From NCBI RefSeq assembly GCF_014645355.1, contig NZ_BMLS01000007.1, positions 62,001 to 126,000 on the forward strand: DNA of 64,000 nt, written 5' to 3'. How positions within the stretch are numbered: the first letter of the stretch is position 1; each line of letters begins with the position of its first letter. This document shows positions 8,514-20,746 of this stretch, piece by piece. Origin of the DNA: Bowmanella pacifica. GTDB taxonomy: Bacteria; Pseudomonadota; Gammaproteobacteria; Enterobacterales; Alteromonadaceae. The notes under the pieces are model-generated. The model searched no databases. It saw only the letters and a program-made list of their open reading frames with translations, and was not told where the DNA came from. Made by a program: the position numbers and the translations under genes.

Positions 8514-9764
8514 TTATTGGGCGGTCGGTTCCAATACCTCGGCCACAGTGAAAAACGAACCAAACACCACCACCAGATCCTCCGCCTGTGCATTTTGCAG
8601 GGCTTGCTGGTATGCATGCTTAACAGATTGGCATTCTAGCACTTTTTGCCCATCAGGCAGCAAATCAGCCAACATGGCCGCACTAGCGCCACGAGGACCG
8701 GCAAGAGGAGCCAGATACCAGTTGGGCGTTAAGTCTGTAAACGGCGTTAGGCAGGCGCGAATATCTTTGTCTTTCAACATCCCCACCACCAAGTGCACCT
8801 TGCTGGCAGAAAACCGGTGAATCTGACTAAGCAGATAATCGGCTGACTGAGGGTTATGCGCCACATCCACTAGCACAGCAGGATGTTTACCTACGAGCTG
8901 ACAGCGCCCCACAACGTTTACTTCGTGCAGCAACCTGGGAACGTCTAACTTCGACAGCTCCCCCATACGCTCCAACACGCACAGCGCGGTGGACACATTA
9001 GCGGCAGGAATTGCCGGTAAAGGACCGCATAGGGTCTTACCAGACTGGCTTTGCCAATGGAATTGCTCACCATCCAGCTGATAGCTGAAATCCTGTCCCT
9101 GCCAACTGGCATCTAATTGCAGTTCGTCAGCTATCTGAAATAGATTTGATGGGGGCTGGCTTTCACCAATCACCGCCGCACCTTGCTGACGGAAGATCCC
9201 CGCCTTTTCGGCTGCCACCAGCTCTCTGGTATCCCCTAACCAATCCTGATGATCAAGATCAATGGTGGTGATGACACCCATATCCGCATCCAGTACGTTC
9301 ACGGCATCCAGTCTGCCGCCCAGTCCTACCTCAAGTATCGCAACATCTGGTTTTCGCTCTGCGATCAGCACCAACGCCGCCAGGGTTCCAAATTCAAAAT
9401 AGGTCAGACTAATCTCTGCCCTGGCCTGCTCGACTTTGGCAAATGCCCGGCAATGTGCAGCCTCGTCCAGCATTTCACCGTTTACACGTAAGCGCTCACG
9501 GTAATCCAGTATATGGGGGGAACTGTATACGCAGGTGCTTTGACCAAGCTGTCTGAACGCCTGTTCCAGGAATGTACAAGTAGTGCCTTTACCGTTAGTT
9601 CCAGCAACGGTAATCACCTTGATATGACTGAAATCCAACTTCAGGCGTGTAAAGACGTCCTGCGTTCGGGCCAAGCCCATATCGATGGTGGACGGGTGAA
9701 TAGATTCGAGATATTGCAGCCAGCCTTCCAAACTGGAAGGCTGGTTATTGGATATGTGAGACAT
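8514..9764 (-). CDS. folC: Bifunctional dihydrofolate synthase / folylpolyglutamate synthase
   Basis: FolC adds glutamate to dihydropteroate and to reduced folates, an ATP-dependent Mur-ligase-type reaction. The 416-aa protein has the P-loop TVAGTNGKGTTCTFLE near 55-70, followed by YSSPHILDYRERLRVNG, LEVGLGGRLDAVN and the DHQDWLG segment that carries the carbamylated-lysine/metal region, then DVAHNPQSADYL in the C-terminal domain. It starts 3 bp after accD, so translation is probably coupled. Confidence 0.96.
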   Translation of the reverse strand: MSHISNNQPSSLEGWLQYLESIHPSTIDMGLARTQDVFTRLKLDFSHIKVITVAGTNGKGTTCTFLEQAFRQLGQSTCVYSSPHILDYRERLRVNGEMLDEAAHCRAFAKVEQARAEISLTYFEFGTLAALVLIAERKPDVAILEVGLGGRLDAVNVLDADMGVITTIDLDHQDWLGDTRELVAAEKAGIFRQQGAAVIGESQPPSNLFQIADELQLDASWQGQDFSYQLDGEQFHWQSQSGKTLCGPLPAIPAANVSTALCVLERMGELSKLDVPRLLHEVNVVGRCQLVGKHPAVLVDVAHNPQSADYLLSQIHRFSASKVHLVVGMLKDKDIRACLTPFTDLTPNWYLAPLAGPRGASAAMLADLLPDGQKVLECQSVKHAYQQALQNAQAEDLVVVFGSFFTVAEVLEPTAQ

Positions 9765-9767
9765 AAA

Positions 9768-10619
9768 TCAGTTGGAATGATGCAGTTTATCAAGCAGACC
9801 AAAGAGTCTGTCACGCATCTCGCGGCGGTCAACGATCATATCGATGGCGCCCTTTTCCAGCAAAAACTCACTGCGCTGGAAGCCCGGCGGCAGTTTCTCA
9901 CGCACGGTTTGTTCAATAACACGTGGACCAGCAAAGCCAATCAGCGCCTTAGGTTCGGCAACGTTCACGTCACCCAGCATCGCCAAACTGGCGGATACAC
10001 CGCCCATAGTAGGGTCGGTCAGCACTGAAATATACGGCAAGCCTTTTTCACTCATTTTAGCCAGTGCCGCACTGGTTTTAGCCATCTGCATCAGCGACAG
10101 TAAGGCTTCCTGCATACGTGCACCACCACTGGTAGAAAAACACACCAATGGACAGTTATTTTCCAGACAGGCTTCAACCGCCTTGACAAAACGCGCCCCG
10201 ACAACAGAGGCCATTGAACCTCCCATAAAGGCGAATTCAAAGGCCGCCACCACGACGGGCTTACCATGCAGTTTCCCCTTCATCACCACCAACGCATCTT
10301 TCTCGTTAGTGGACTTTTGTGCCGCCACGATACGATCTTTATACTTTTTCGAATCTTTGAATTTAAGCAGATCCTGGGGCTCTAAATCGCCACCCAGCTC
10401 AACACGCTCGCCCTGGTCAAGAAAACTGTCAATACGTGCCCTGGCACTGATGCGCATATGGTTGTCACATTTGGGGCAGACTTCCAACTGGCGCTCCAAC
10501 TCCTGCTTATACAGGGTGGCATTACACTCGGAACATTTAGTCCAAACCCCTTCTGGCACATTGGCCTTATTGGAAGACGACTGTTGGGTACGGGGAAGTA
10601 TTTTCTGAATCCAGCTCAT
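9768..10619 (-). CDS. accD: Acetyl-CoA carboxylase carboxyltransferase subunit beta
   Basis: AccD joins AccA to form the carboxyltransferase that makes malonyl-CoA for fatty acid synthesis. The N-terminal zinc ribbon is clear: [23 protein letters not shown] (two CxxC pairs, about residues 29-51 from this start). The crotonase-fold core includes [12 protein letters not shown] and [16 protein letters not shown] chose the ATG at 10619 ([10 protein letters not shown], 283 aa) over the upstream in-frame start at 10646, because family members begin with MSW(I/L). First gene of accD-folC-dedD. The 180-bp gap to truA holds its promoter. Confidence 0.96.
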   Translation of the reverse strand: MSWIQKILPRTQQSSSNKANVPEGVWTKCSECNATLYKQELERQLEVCPKCDNHMRISARARIDSFLDQGERVELGGDLEPQDLLKFKDSKKYKDRIVAAQKSTNEKDALVVMKGKLHGKPVVVAAFEFAFMGGSMASVVGARFVKAVEACLENNCPLVCFSTSGGARMQEALLSLMQMAKTSAALAKMSEKGLPYISVLTDPTMGGVSASLAMLGDVNVAEPKALIGFAGPRVIEQTVREKLPPGFQRSEFLLEKGAIDMIVDRREMRDRLFGLLDKLHHSN

Positions 10620-10800
10620 GAAACCCTTATTCCTGCTGTTATGCAACGCCTTGCGCTGCTTTATAATTTGGTGGCCGACATTACTGCCGCCGGGTCATAC
10701 ACCAGTATAGCTCGGCATGCCCCAGATAAATTTGCGCTATTAGAGCATAAATCGCGGTTCGACCAAAAATATTAACTGGTCTTAGAAGTTGTATTCAAAC

Positions 10801-11595
10801 TCAGCTCAGATGAACCGGCAAAAACAAAGGACCGGGTGCAAGGGTTGGCAACTGATACTGATCTGGATAACTTACATCCACCAAGTATAGGCCATTGGGC
10901 TTGGCCGTCGCAGCCGCCAGAGATCGGTCTTTACCCGCCAGCAGCTCCGCCAACCACTCCACCGGACGTCGCCCACTGCCGATTTCCAGCAAGGAGCCGG
11001 TGATATTACGCACCATATGGTGCAAAAAGGCATTGGCCTGAATTTCTAACACCACATAGTCACCCAAACGATGCAACGCCACGTGGGTCACGTTACGAAA
11101 CGGCGACTTAGACTGGCAAATAGCGGCCCTAAAGGCACTGAAGTCATGTTCACCAAGCAAACATTGGGCTGCCGTATTCATACGGTCCACATCCAGTTGA
11201 CTATGATAATGGGTTACTCCCTGGCGAAGAATACCAGAGCGCAATGGATGGTTATAAATAACGTAACGATAACGGCGGGCCGTAGCAGAAAAACGGGCAT
11301 GAAAATCGTCCGCGACCTGCACAGCCCATCTTACCGCTATGTCGTCTGGCAAACTGGCGTTCATTCCCAGTGTCCAGGCTCGCATCGCTCTGGGGTTGTC
11401 CACGTCAAAGTGCACCACCTGGCCGGTAGCGTGTACCCCGGCATCGGTGCGACCGGCACAGGCCAGTTCGATAGGTTGGTCAGCAATGCGGCTTAATGCG
11501 GTTTCCAGTTCTTGTTGAACACTGTTAACTTCGCGCTGGCGCTGCCAGCCATAGTATTTGGAACCGTCGTATTCAATGCCCAGGGCAATCCGCAT
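10801..11595 (-). CDS. truA: tRNA pseudouridine(38-40) synthase
   Basis: TruA converts uridines 38-40 of the tRNA anticodon arm to pseudouridine in the cytoplasm. The 264-aa protein has the catalytic-aspartate motif [19 protein letters not shown] near 46-64, the opening [20 protein letters not shown], and [13 protein letters not shown] near the C-terminus. It follows fimV on the same strand with about 70 bp between them, as in E. coli-type gene orders where truA follows usg or fimV. Confidence 0.96.
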   Translation of the reverse strand: MRIALGIEYDGSKYYGWQRQREVNSVQQELETALSRIADQPIELACAGRTDAGVHATGQVVHFDVDNPRAMRAWTLGMNASLPDDIAVRWAVQVADDFHARFSATARRYRYVIYNHPLRSGILRQGVTHYHSQLDVDRMNTAAQCLLGEHDFSAFRAAICQSKSPFRNVTHVALHRLGDYVVLEIQANAFLHHMVRNITGSLLEIGSGRRPVEWLAELLAGKDRSLAAATAKPNGLYLVDVSYPDQYQLPTLAPGPLFLPVHLS

Positions 11596-11663
11596 GCCTT
11601 CACTCCGCCATAAAAAGTGGCCGGAGTATATCAGGAATATCGAGTACGGTTAAAACTAACGCC

Positions 11664-14429
<2,766 letters not shown>

Positions 14430-14663
14430 ATTTGTCCTTCGCCGCCCCAACAAATCACCCGCACAGCGTGTACTTTGCGCAGATTTAATAGTTATCATTT
14501 TTTATAAGTAACCCGCCGGATTACTACTACCTTAAATGCATCAGCAAAAATTAGAGCAAGTTGCATTCCAACACGAACTATAAACCAGATACTAACCCTG
14601 ATCCATACAGCTAAACAGGTCAACTCTTCTCCATATCGGCTGCAGTTGCATTAATTTAAACGT

Positions 14664-14690
14664 AAAAAAGCCCGGAACAAAGTCCCAGGC
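14664..14690 (-). terminator. Terminator after asd
   Basis: On the minus strand GCCTGG and CCGGGC form a stem with one G-U pair around a nine-base loop, followed by six T, 25 bp after the asd stop codon. Confidence 0.65.
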
Positions 14691-14714
14691 CTTTTTCGTT
14701 CGACAACTGGCAAT

Positions 14715-15731
14715 TTACATATAGTCGCGAATCAATACTTCAGCAATCTGAACACTGTTGGTGGCTGCGCCCTTACGTACATTATCAGATACCACCCACA
14801 GGTTCAGACCATTGGGATGGGTGTAGTCTTTACGGATACGTCCAACAAATACCTCATCTTTGCCACTGGCATTGCCGACCTGAGTGGGGAAGTCTTCAGG
14901 TTCACGCATCAGGGTTATGCCCGGTGCGTCGGCCAGCAGGTCTTTAACCGCTTCGGCATCGATAGGCTGATGGGTTTCAATGTGGATAGCTTCGCCGTGG
15001 CCATAAAATACCGGTACACGCACCGCGGTCGCATTCACCATAATGCTGTCATCACCCATGATTTTCTGGGTTTCCCAGTGCATCTTCATTTCTTCTTTGG
15101 TGTAGTCATTATCCATGAATACATCAATTTGCGGGATAGCGTTAAAGGCAATCTGGCGGCTGAAGGCTTTGGGTGTCACTTCACGGCTGGACAATAAATC
15201 CGCAGTTTGTCTGGCCAACTCTTCCATCGCAGATTTACCTGCACCACTGACAGACTGATAGGTACAGACATTAACGCGGCTAATGCCAACCGCTTCATGA
15301 ATAGGTTTAAGGGCCACCAGCATTTGAATAGTGGAGCAATTGGGGTTGGCAATAATATTGCGATTGCGGAAGTCAGCCAACGCATGGGCGTTCACTTCCG
15401 GTACTACCAAAGGAATGTCAGGTTCGTAACGATATTGTGAGGTATTGTCGATCACCACGCAGCCCGCTTCCGCAGCGAGGGGAGCGAACTTAGCTGACAC
15501 ACTGCCACCGGCCGAGAAAAAGCCCAGCTGCACTTGTGACCAATCAAAGGTGTCGGCGTCCAGAACTGTCACGTCTTTACCCTTGAAACTCACCGTACCA
15601 CCGGCAGAGCGAGCGCTGGCCAATGGGTAAAGTTTGTTAACCGGAAAATCCCGCTGTTCAAGGATTTCTATCATATGCTGGCCTACCAGGCCGGTAGCAC
15701 CTAAAACGGCAACATCAAAGGCTCGTGACAT
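14715..15731 (-). CDS. asd: Aspartate-semialdehyde dehydrogenase
   Basis: Asd reduces aspartyl phosphate to aspartate semialdehyde with NADPH, the branch point to lysine/diaminopimelate, threonine and methionine. From the ATG at 15731 (good AAGGAG site about 10 bases upstream) it is 338 aa. It shows the Rossmann motif VLGATGLVGQHM, the catalytic cysteine in NPNCSTIQM, the substrate-binding stretch YQSVSGAGK, and GHGEAIHIE. The form resembles the Bacillus / Vibrio asd2 type rather than the long E. coli Asd. It occupies the place of usg, a non-enzymatic Asd homologue, in E. coli; here the catalytic Cys is present, so it should be active. Confidence 0.93.
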   Translation of the reverse strand: MSRAFDVAVLGATGLVGQHMIEILEQRDFPVNKLYPLASARSAGGTVSFKGKDVTVLDADTFDWSQVQLGFFSAGGSVSAKFAPLAAEAGCVVIDNTSQYRYEPDIPLVVPEVNAHALADFRNRNIIANPNCSTIQMLVALKPIHEAVGISRVNVCTYQSVSGAGKSAMEELARQTADLLSSREVTPKAFSRQIAFNAIPQIDVFMDNDYTKEEMKMHWETQKIMGDDSIMVNATAVRVPVFYGHGEAIHIETHQPIDAEAVKDLLADAPGITLMREPEDFPTQVGNASGKDEVFVGRIRKDYTHPNGLNLWVVSDNVRKGAATNSVQIAEVLIRDYM

Positions 15732-15783
15732 TTTCTGTTTAATCTCCTTAGTTAAGGTCAAGCCTGACGATCAGCGTCGCTGA

Positions 15784-16914
15784 TCAAAGAGTATCCGGCT
15801 TTAGTGTAAAGCCGAGCCCGCAGATTGCCTTTTTCACCGAAGAATTTCCAGCACTAACTTGCAATGCCGTAAATTCTCTTCGTATAGCATAGTGCCTGCG
15901 GATATATTCAAAACCTCCCGGCTTGCCAACAAGGGCTCTGAACTGCTGGTCGTCCTGTTGAATGTCATACACACACAACACCAATCTGGCCAGTTCGGTC
16001 TGCTCCAAATGCGCCAGGGTTGACGGGCAAAACTCGGTTTCTGGTAGCACAGATTGCAAAGATAACTCACCCGGTAAACCCAACAGCTCAGCCACTTGCT
16101 GGTATAACATCCAGGTGCCTCTCGCCTTGCCTTCCAGGGTGTGGCCAGCAATGTGGGCACTGGCCAGGGTAACATAGGGTAATAAGTCGGTCAGAATGTC
16201 CGGCTCGTTTTCCCATACATCCAGCACGGTGGTAAATTGCCGGCCTTGTTGATACAGCGCCAGTAAGGCCTGATTATCCACGACTTCACCACGACAGGCG
16301 TTAATCAGAATTTGCGCATCGTTAAGCGCCGCTAGCCTTTGCCGGTCAAACAACAGACGGGTAGGATGCTCCCCCTGCTCAACCAGCGGCACATGCAAAC
16401 TGATGATATCGCAAGCCATAATAGCGTCAATATCCACCATCGGGCGCTTATCGCCCAGGGCTTGCAATGGCGGGTCACATAACAGGGTGTTAACCCCAAT
16501 GGCCTTTAGCTTAGTGTCCAGTTGGCTGCCGACATGCCCGGCGCCAACAATACCTATCCGCTTGTCTTTAAGCTGCCAGCCCTGTTGCTCAGCCAACACA
16601 AACAGGCTGCTTATGACATACTCAGCTACCGCAATAGCGTTGCAGCCTGCGGCTGAACCATAGGCAATACCACGGGCTTCAAGCGCTCGAAGATCCATAT
16701 GATTGGTGCCAGCCGTCGCCGTACCTACGTATTTAAGGTTGGGACAGTGGCTAAGCAGCGTTTCATCCACCCGGGTGGTGGAACGCACCAGCAAGATATC
16801 GGCATCAGCCAGAGTTTGCGGATCCAGAGTACGGCCGCTAAAAAAGTGTAATTCTCCCCAACCGGCAAAATACTCGCGGGCGTACAGCAGGGAATCTTCA
16901 CAATAGATATGCAT
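15784..16914 (-). CDS. pdxB: Erythronate-4-phosphate dehydrogenase
   Basis: PdxB oxidises 4-phosphoerythronate in the DXP-dependent pyridoxal phosphate pathway. From the ATG at 16914 (MHIYCEDSLLYAREYF) it is 376 aa, the normal size. The D-2-hydroxyacid dehydrogenase fold shows GIVGAGHVGSQLDTKLKAIG (NAD-binding), the arginine in INACRGEVVD, and the catalytic histidine in ASAHIAGHTLEGKARG. A longer in-frame ORF begins at 17163, but it would overlap rhlE and has no family similarity. It lies upstream of asd in the conserved pdxB-usg/asd-truA order. The product feeds PLP enzymes such as GlyA, also in this window. Confidence 0.95.
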   Translation of the reverse strand: MHIYCEDSLLYAREYFAGWGELHFFSGRTLDPQTLADADILLVRSTTRVDETLLSHCPNLKYVGTATAGTNHMDLRALEARGIAYGSAAGCNAIAVAEYVISSLFVLAEQQGWQLKDKRIGIVGAGHVGSQLDTKLKAIGVNTLLCDPPLQALGDKRPMVDIDAIMACDIISLHVPLVEQGEHPTRLLFDRQRLAALNDAQILINACRGEVVDNQALLALYQQGRQFTTVLDVWENEPDILTDLLPYVTLASAHIAGHTLEGKARGTWMLYQQVAELLGLPGELSLQSVLPETEFCPSTLAHLEQTELARLVLCVYDIQQDDQQFRALVGKPGGFEYIRRHYAIRREFTALQVSAGNSSVKKAICGLGFTLKPDTL

Positions 16915-16987
16915 GGGCAAAACAGGCGGAGTAGAAAGTCCGCTATTTTGCCCACTTATGCTTGAATTACCAGTCCGATCTGCCGGT

Positions 16988-18289
16988 TTAGGCTGCTTGA
17001 GTGGCTGGATTCTTCGGTTTGCTGCGACGACGGCGACGGCGATTTTGCTCACCGCTTGGGCGCTCACCGCCCTGTGTTTTAGGTTTTTCACCCAAACGGC
17101 GACGTGGTGGACGCGCCTGTGGTTTTTCCTTAGGCTCAGGCACGGCATTCGGATCCGGTTCAAAGCCAGCTATCACCACCTTAGGCAGCTCGCGCTTAAT
17201 CAGCTTTTCGATATCACGCAGCAGTTTATTTTCATCCACGCACACCAAGGATACTGCTTCACCAACATTGCCGGCCCGACCGGTACGACCGATGCGGTGT
17301 ACATAATCTTCAGGCACATTAGGCAGTTCAAAATTCACCACATGCGGTAACTGGTCAATATCCAGACCACGGGCCGCAATGTCGGTAGCTACCAGCACTC
17401 TTACCTTGCCGGATTTAAAGTCAGCCAGTGCCCGGGTTCGTGCTCCCTGACTCTTGTTACCGTGAATGGCGGCGGCGGTCAGACCGTCTTTTTCCAATTG
17501 CTGGGCCAGGCGGTTAGCACCATGCTTAGTGCGGGTAAACACCAGCACCTGCTTCCAGTTATTAGCGCCAATCAGGTATGACAACAACTGGCGTTTCTGG
17601 TTTTTATCCACCGGATGGATAGTCTGTGCCACGGCTTCTGAGGCGGTATTGCGCCTGGCCACTTCAACCAGCACTGGCTGATCCAGTAAACCATCAGCCA
17701 GTGCTTTTATCTCATCCGAGAAAGTAGCTGAAAATAGCAGATTCTGACGCTTGGCCGGCAACAATTTCAGTACCCGGCGAATATCATGGATAAAACCCAT
17801 ATCCAACATACGGTCGGCTTCATCCAGCACCAGAATGTCCAGCTTGGACAGATCCACATTTCGTTGGTTAGCATGATCCAGCAAACGACCGGGAGTGGCC
17901 ACCAGAATATCCACTCCACGTCTCAGCGCTGCGGTTTGCGGGTTAATGTTTACCCCACCAAAAATCACCGCACTGCTCAGCGGCAGGTACTTACCGTAAT
18001 CAGCCACACTGTCACCCACTTGGGCGGCCAGTTCACGGGTTGGCGTAAGTACCAGTGCGCGCACCGGGCGAGGGCCCCTAACAGAGGGCAGGCTGCTTAA
18101 ACGTTGCAATAGCGGCAAGGTAAAACCGGCGGTTTTCCCCGTACCAGTTTGGGCCGCGCCCATAACATCACGACCATCGAGGATCACAGGAATGGCCTGG
18201 GCCTGGATAGGGGTTGGCTGACTGTAGCCTTGTTCAGAAACAGCACGCAGCAGTTCGGCCGACAGGCCAAGCTCGTCAAATGAATTCAA
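16988..18289 (-). CDS. rhlE: DEAD-box RNA helicase, RhlE type
   Basis: A 433-aa ATP-dependent RNA helicase involved in ribosome assembly or RNA turnover. The motifs appear in order: Q-motif GYSQPTPIQ, Walker [40 protein letters not shown], then the second RecA domain with [13 protein letters not shown] and [10 protein letters not shown]. The C-terminal tail (about 375-433) is basic and Arg-rich ([22 protein letters not shown]), usual for RhlE. No ATG lies at the N-terminus: the start is a TTG ([10 protein letters not shown]) with GGAG eight bases upstream. A strong promoter sits about 130 bp upstream, giving a long 5' leader. Confidence 0.9.
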   Translation of the reverse strand: MNSFDELGLSAELLRAVSEQGYSQPTPIQAQAIPVILDGRDVMGAAQTGTGKTAGFTLPLLQRLSSLPSVRGPRPVRALVLTPTRELAAQVGDSVADYGKYLPLSSAVIFGGVNINPQTAALRRGVDILVATPGRLLDHANQRNVDLSKLDILVLDEADRMLDMGFIHDIRRVLKLLPAKRQNLLFSATFSDEIKALADGLLDQPVLVEVARRNTASEAVAQTIHPVDKNQKRQLLSYLIGANNWKQVLVFTRTKHGANRLAQQLEKDGLTAAAIHGNKSQGARTRALADFKSGKVRVLVATDIAARGLDIDQLPHVVNFELPNVPEDYVHRIGRTGRAGNVGEAVSLVCVDENKLLRDIEKLIKRELPKVVIAGFEPDPNAVPEPKEKPQARPPRRRLGEKPKTQGGERPSGEQNRRRRRRSKPKNPATQAA

Positions 18290-18420
18290 AATTGTACTCC
18301 GTAACCGGCCTACTCAGTGCGAAGGCACTGACACGGTCTTAGGCGGGAAAATAAAAAACGTCTGGGGAATTTAGGTTGGGATTCGCTAGACAGGCACCGA
18401 CCGACGGATGCCAAAAAAGA

Positions 18421-18456
18421 GGGGCGGATTATACCAGCACAGAGGAAAAATGTCTA
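18421..18456 (-). promoter_or_regulatory. Sigma-70 promoter for rhlE
   Basis: On the minus strand the -35 box TAGACA (18451-18456) and the perfect -10 box TATAAT (18428-18433) are separated by 17 bp. Transcription would start near 18421 and give a leader of about 130 nt before the TTG start codon. Confidence 0.7.
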
Positions 18457-18563
18457 TGCGATGCCAAACAATATACCTTGGGAAATCCATCTGCATAGAA
18501 GGGGGGCTTTCTGCTCAAGAAAGTGCTAAGCACTGTTGACGCACCTCTTCGTCAGGAGGTTGT

Positions 18564-18575
18564 TTAAGACTGACA
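18564..18575 (+). repeat. First copy of a repeated 12-mer beside a terminator
   Basis: TTAAGACTGACA, preceded by an ACCTC/GAGGT hairpin and followed directly by a terminator stem. The same 12-mer recurs at 19262-19273 in the same orientation and setting. Confidence 0.7.
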
Positions 18576-18578
18576 ACT

Positions 18579-18610
18579 AAAAAGCCATTCTTCGTGCTGA
18601 ATGGCTTTTT
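18579..18610. terminator. Bidirectional terminator
   Basis: AAAAAGCCATTC (18579-18590) and GAATGGCTTTTT (18599-18610) are perfectly complementary, with an eight-base loop. It lies just past the stop of the minus-strand 125-aa gene. Confidence 0.85.
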
Positions 18611-18636
18611 CACTCCCACCGATTAAGCGAACAACC

Positions 18637-19014
18637 TTACTGACTGCCGTATCGCCAAACTCTCACGTACACAAAAGCCAACACCGTCTCCGTTGTGATC
18701 GCCAGCCAAATACCGATACCAGCAAAACCACGAAGGAATTCAGCAGTACCAAGTAAAGCCAATGCGAACATTGATATTGCCAGACTCAAACAGATAGCTT
18801 GCCTGGCTTCAGAGTGAGGCGCATTTCTCCCCAAGAAGGTCAGCAATGCGATGCCCAACAGTAGTATCGCCGTTCTTCTCCCGACAAAAAACGTCGAACT
18901 ATGCGGTTCAATTCCAAACAGGGTAAAAATTAAATTGGGAGAAATGAAAAGTACAATACATAAAATAAGCGTGATCGCTGACGTAATGAGACTGACCCGT
19001 TTAAAATTAAGCAT
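18637..19014 (-). CDS. Small four-helix membrane protein of unknown function
   Basis: A 125-aa, strongly hydrophobic protein with about four membrane segments (near 9-33, 43-60, 72-90 and 98-115), consistent with an inner-membrane protein. I do not recognise a named family; it resembles small DUF-type four-helix proteins. It is a single gene framed by terminators on both sides and by direct 12-mer repeats, between rhlE and fabB where E. coli has other genes, so it looks like an accessory insertion. The surrounding sequence appears more AT-rich than its neighbours. Confidence 0.7.
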   Translation of the reverse strand: MLNFKRVSLITSAITLILCIVLFISPNLIFTLFGIEPHSSTFFVGRRTAILLLGIALLTFLGRNAPHSEARQAICLSLAISMFALALLGTAEFLRGFAGIGIWLAITTETVLAFVYVRVWRYGSQ

Positions 19015-19261
19015 AATAAAACTCCCTCATATGCTAGAGATGATGTCCATCCATTGAATCTAGGAACCTTAAGTGCGGGAAATATTTTCACTTAAAATTG
19101 GCAAAATCCAGCAATTAAAAAAGCATTATCACAAGAAAATATGTTTATTTTTATTGCTCTTTTCCTTGCCTATCCCTTAAGTCCGATATTGCAACACAAC
19201 AACATTAGCGGGAACGCCAGAAGTTCAGTCCATTTGTTCAACAAGGCCCTCCACTGGGGGG

Positions 19262-19273
19262 TTAAGACTGACA
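19262..19273 (+). repeat. Second copy of the repeated 12-mer beside a terminator
   Basis: TTAAGACTGACA again, preceded by the hairpin-like CCCTCCACTGGGGGG and running straight into the fabB terminator, 698 bp from the first copy. Confidence 0.7.
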
Positions 19274-19306
19274 GTAAAAAGGCAGCTAAGCGCTGCCTTT
19301 TTACTG
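19272..19306. terminator. Bidirectional terminator downstream of fabB
   Basis: A perfect 15-bp stem (19272-19286 with 19292-19306) and five-base loop, with runs of A and T inside the arms, 13 bp past the fabB stop. Confidence 0.85.
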
Positions 19307-19318
19307 ACTTAATTAGTC

Positions 19319-20533
19319 TTATTTCTGGTAACGACGCAGCACTAGCGTGGCGTTAGTGCCACCAAAACCGAAACTGTTGGACATCACAGTATTCAGCTGG
19401 GCCTGACGAGGTGCAGTAACAATATCCAATCCGGCGGCTTTCTCATCCAGATTTTCAACGTTAACCGATGGCGCGATAAAGCCGTTTTCCAGCATCAATA
19501 AGCTATAGATGGCTTCATGGACACCTGCCGCACCCAGTGCGTGACCGGTCATAGCCTTAGTCGCACTGATAGCCGGTGACTTACCGCCAAATACCTGCTG
19601 AATGGCTTCCAGTTCCTTCACATCACCAACCGGCGTGGAGGTGCCGTGGGTATTCAGATAGTCAATATTCTCTTCGATACCTTGCATGGCTTGTTGCATA
19701 CAACGCACCGCGCCCTCTCCGGACGGCGCAACCATATCATAGCCATCGGAGGTGGCCCCATAACCGATGATTTCAGCGTAGATCTTGGCACCACGATTCA
19801 GCGCATGCTCCAGCTCTTCCACTACCACCATACCGCCACCGCCGGAGATAACAAAGCCGTCGCGGCCTGCATCATAGGTACGGGACGCTTTATCCGGTGT
19901 TTCATTGTACTTTGTCGACAGTGCGCCCATAGCGTCAAACTGCATGGCCAGGGTCCAATCCACTTCCTCACCGCCACCGGCAAATACGATGTCCTGCTTA
20001 CCTAATTGAATCTGCTCCAATGCATGGCCAATACAGTGCGCGCTGGTGGCACAGGCAGAGGAAATGGTGTAGTTAATACCTTTAATCTTAAAAGGCGTGG
20101 CCAGACAGGCTGACACTGTGCTGCTCATGGTGCGAGGCACCATATAAGGGCCGACACGTTTCACGCCTTTTTCACGCAGGATATCTGCAGCTTCCACCTG
20201 ATTCTTGGAAGACGCGCCGCCGGAACCTGCGACCAGACCGGTACGCACATTGGACACCTGCTCTTCGCTCAGCCCTGAATCTTCAATGGCCTGCTGCATC
20301 GCGATATAGGCATAGGCGGCCGCTTCGCCCATAAAACGCAAGGCCTTGCGATCGATATGCTCGCTGACATCCAACTCGATATTGCCCCACACCTGACTAC
20401 GCAGGCCCATATCGGCGAACTGCTGGGAGTGGCGAATGCCGCTCTTGCCCTGCTGCAGGGATTCCAGTACTTGCTGCTTATTGTTACCTATGCTGGACAC
20501 CACGCCCAGACCGGTAATCACGGCTCTTCTCAT
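19319..20533 (-). CDS. fabB: 3-oxoacyl-ACP synthase I
   Basis: FabB elongates fatty acids and is the condensing enzyme specific for unsaturated chain extension. From the ATG at 20533 ([18 protein letters not shown]) it is 404 aa. The Cys-His-His triad is visible in [14 protein letters not shown] (Cys), [12 protein letters not shown] (His) and [14 protein letters not shown] (His), with the C-terminal [12 protein letters not shown] loop. The longer in-frame ORF from 20635 is not supported. It is divergent from mnmC, as in E. coli; the gap holds a palindrome and a FadR-like sequence. Confidence 0.96.
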   Translation of the reverse strand: MRRAVITGLGVVSSIGNNKQQVLESLQQGKSGIRHSQQFADMGLRSQVWGNIELDVSEHIDRKALRFMGEAAAYAYIAMQQAIEDSGLSEEQVSNVRTGLVAGSGGASSKNQVEAADILREKGVKRVGPYMVPRTMSSTVSACLATPFKIKGINYTISSACATSAHCIGHALEQIQLGKQDIVFAGGGEEVDWTLAMQFDAMGALSTKYNETPDKASRTYDAGRDGFVISGGGGMVVVEELEHALNRGAKIYAEIIGYGATSDGYDMVAPSGEGAVRCMQQAMQGIEENIDYLNTHGTSTPVGDVKELEAIQQVFGGKSPAISATKAMTGHALGAAGVHEAIYSLLMLENGFIAPSVNVENLDEKAAGLDIVTAPRQAQLNTVMSNSFGFGGTNATLVLRRYQK

Positions 20534-20585
20534 TTTGATACCTTCACTTGAAAAAGTGTCCTTATGGTAATGATTTTCTCGACAT

Positions 20586-20602
20586 AACTGGTCTGCTCTT
20601 TG
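20586..20602 (-). promoter_or_regulatory. Possible FadR-like half-site upstream of fabB
   Basis: AACTGGTCTGCTCTTTG shares the ACTGGTC half with the FadR operator consensus as I recall it, but the second half is poor. FadR activates fabB in E. coli. It overlaps the 23-bp palindrome, so it may simply be part of that site. Confidence 0.3.
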
Positions 20603-20617
20603 TGACGCACAAACAGC
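20595..20617. promoter_or_regulatory. 23-bp imperfect palindrome between fabB and mnmC
   Basis: GCTCTTTGTG (20595-20604), a three-base centre, and CACAAACAGC (20608-20617) match in nine of ten pairs. The size and symmetry fit a dimeric repressor operator. It lies about 60 bp upstream of the fabB start. Candidates are FabR-type regulators of unsaturated fatty acid synthesis, but I cannot match a consensus with certainty. Confidence 0.5.
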
Positions 20618-20746
20618 ACATTGGTTCCGCTCCATCGGCGGCCTGTAGACAATAGCCTAAGAACACAAATCAGGCCTGACAGCTTTTTACTGCCAACCGG
20701 CTATAGCGTAGAATATCGCCCTTAGCGAGCTGATAAAAGACCCTGC

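Larger units (their letters stand above)
18290..18636. other. rhlE leader and terminator region
   Basis: This 347-bp stretch has no gene I can support. It holds the rhlE promoter (18428-18456), a leader with the perfect hairpin CAGTGC/GCACTG at 18315-18330, one copy of a repeated 12-mer (18564-18575) and a bidirectional terminator (18579-18610). Confidence 0.7.

Noticed and set aside
15784-17163. Long 459-aa version of pdxB
   Set aside because: The first 83 residues overlap rhlE and lack family similarity; the ATG at 16914 gives the normal PdxB N-terminus.
18530-19273. Integron attC sites around the small membrane-protein gene
   Set aside because: The GTT-like and AAC-like words do not fit the attC core consensus and no longer palindrome is present.
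19141-19356. 71-aa plus-strand ORF between the small membrane protein and fabB
   Set aside because: It runs through the fabB terminator and into the fabB 3' end. It has a hydrophobic start but no ribosome-binding site or recognisable pattern.
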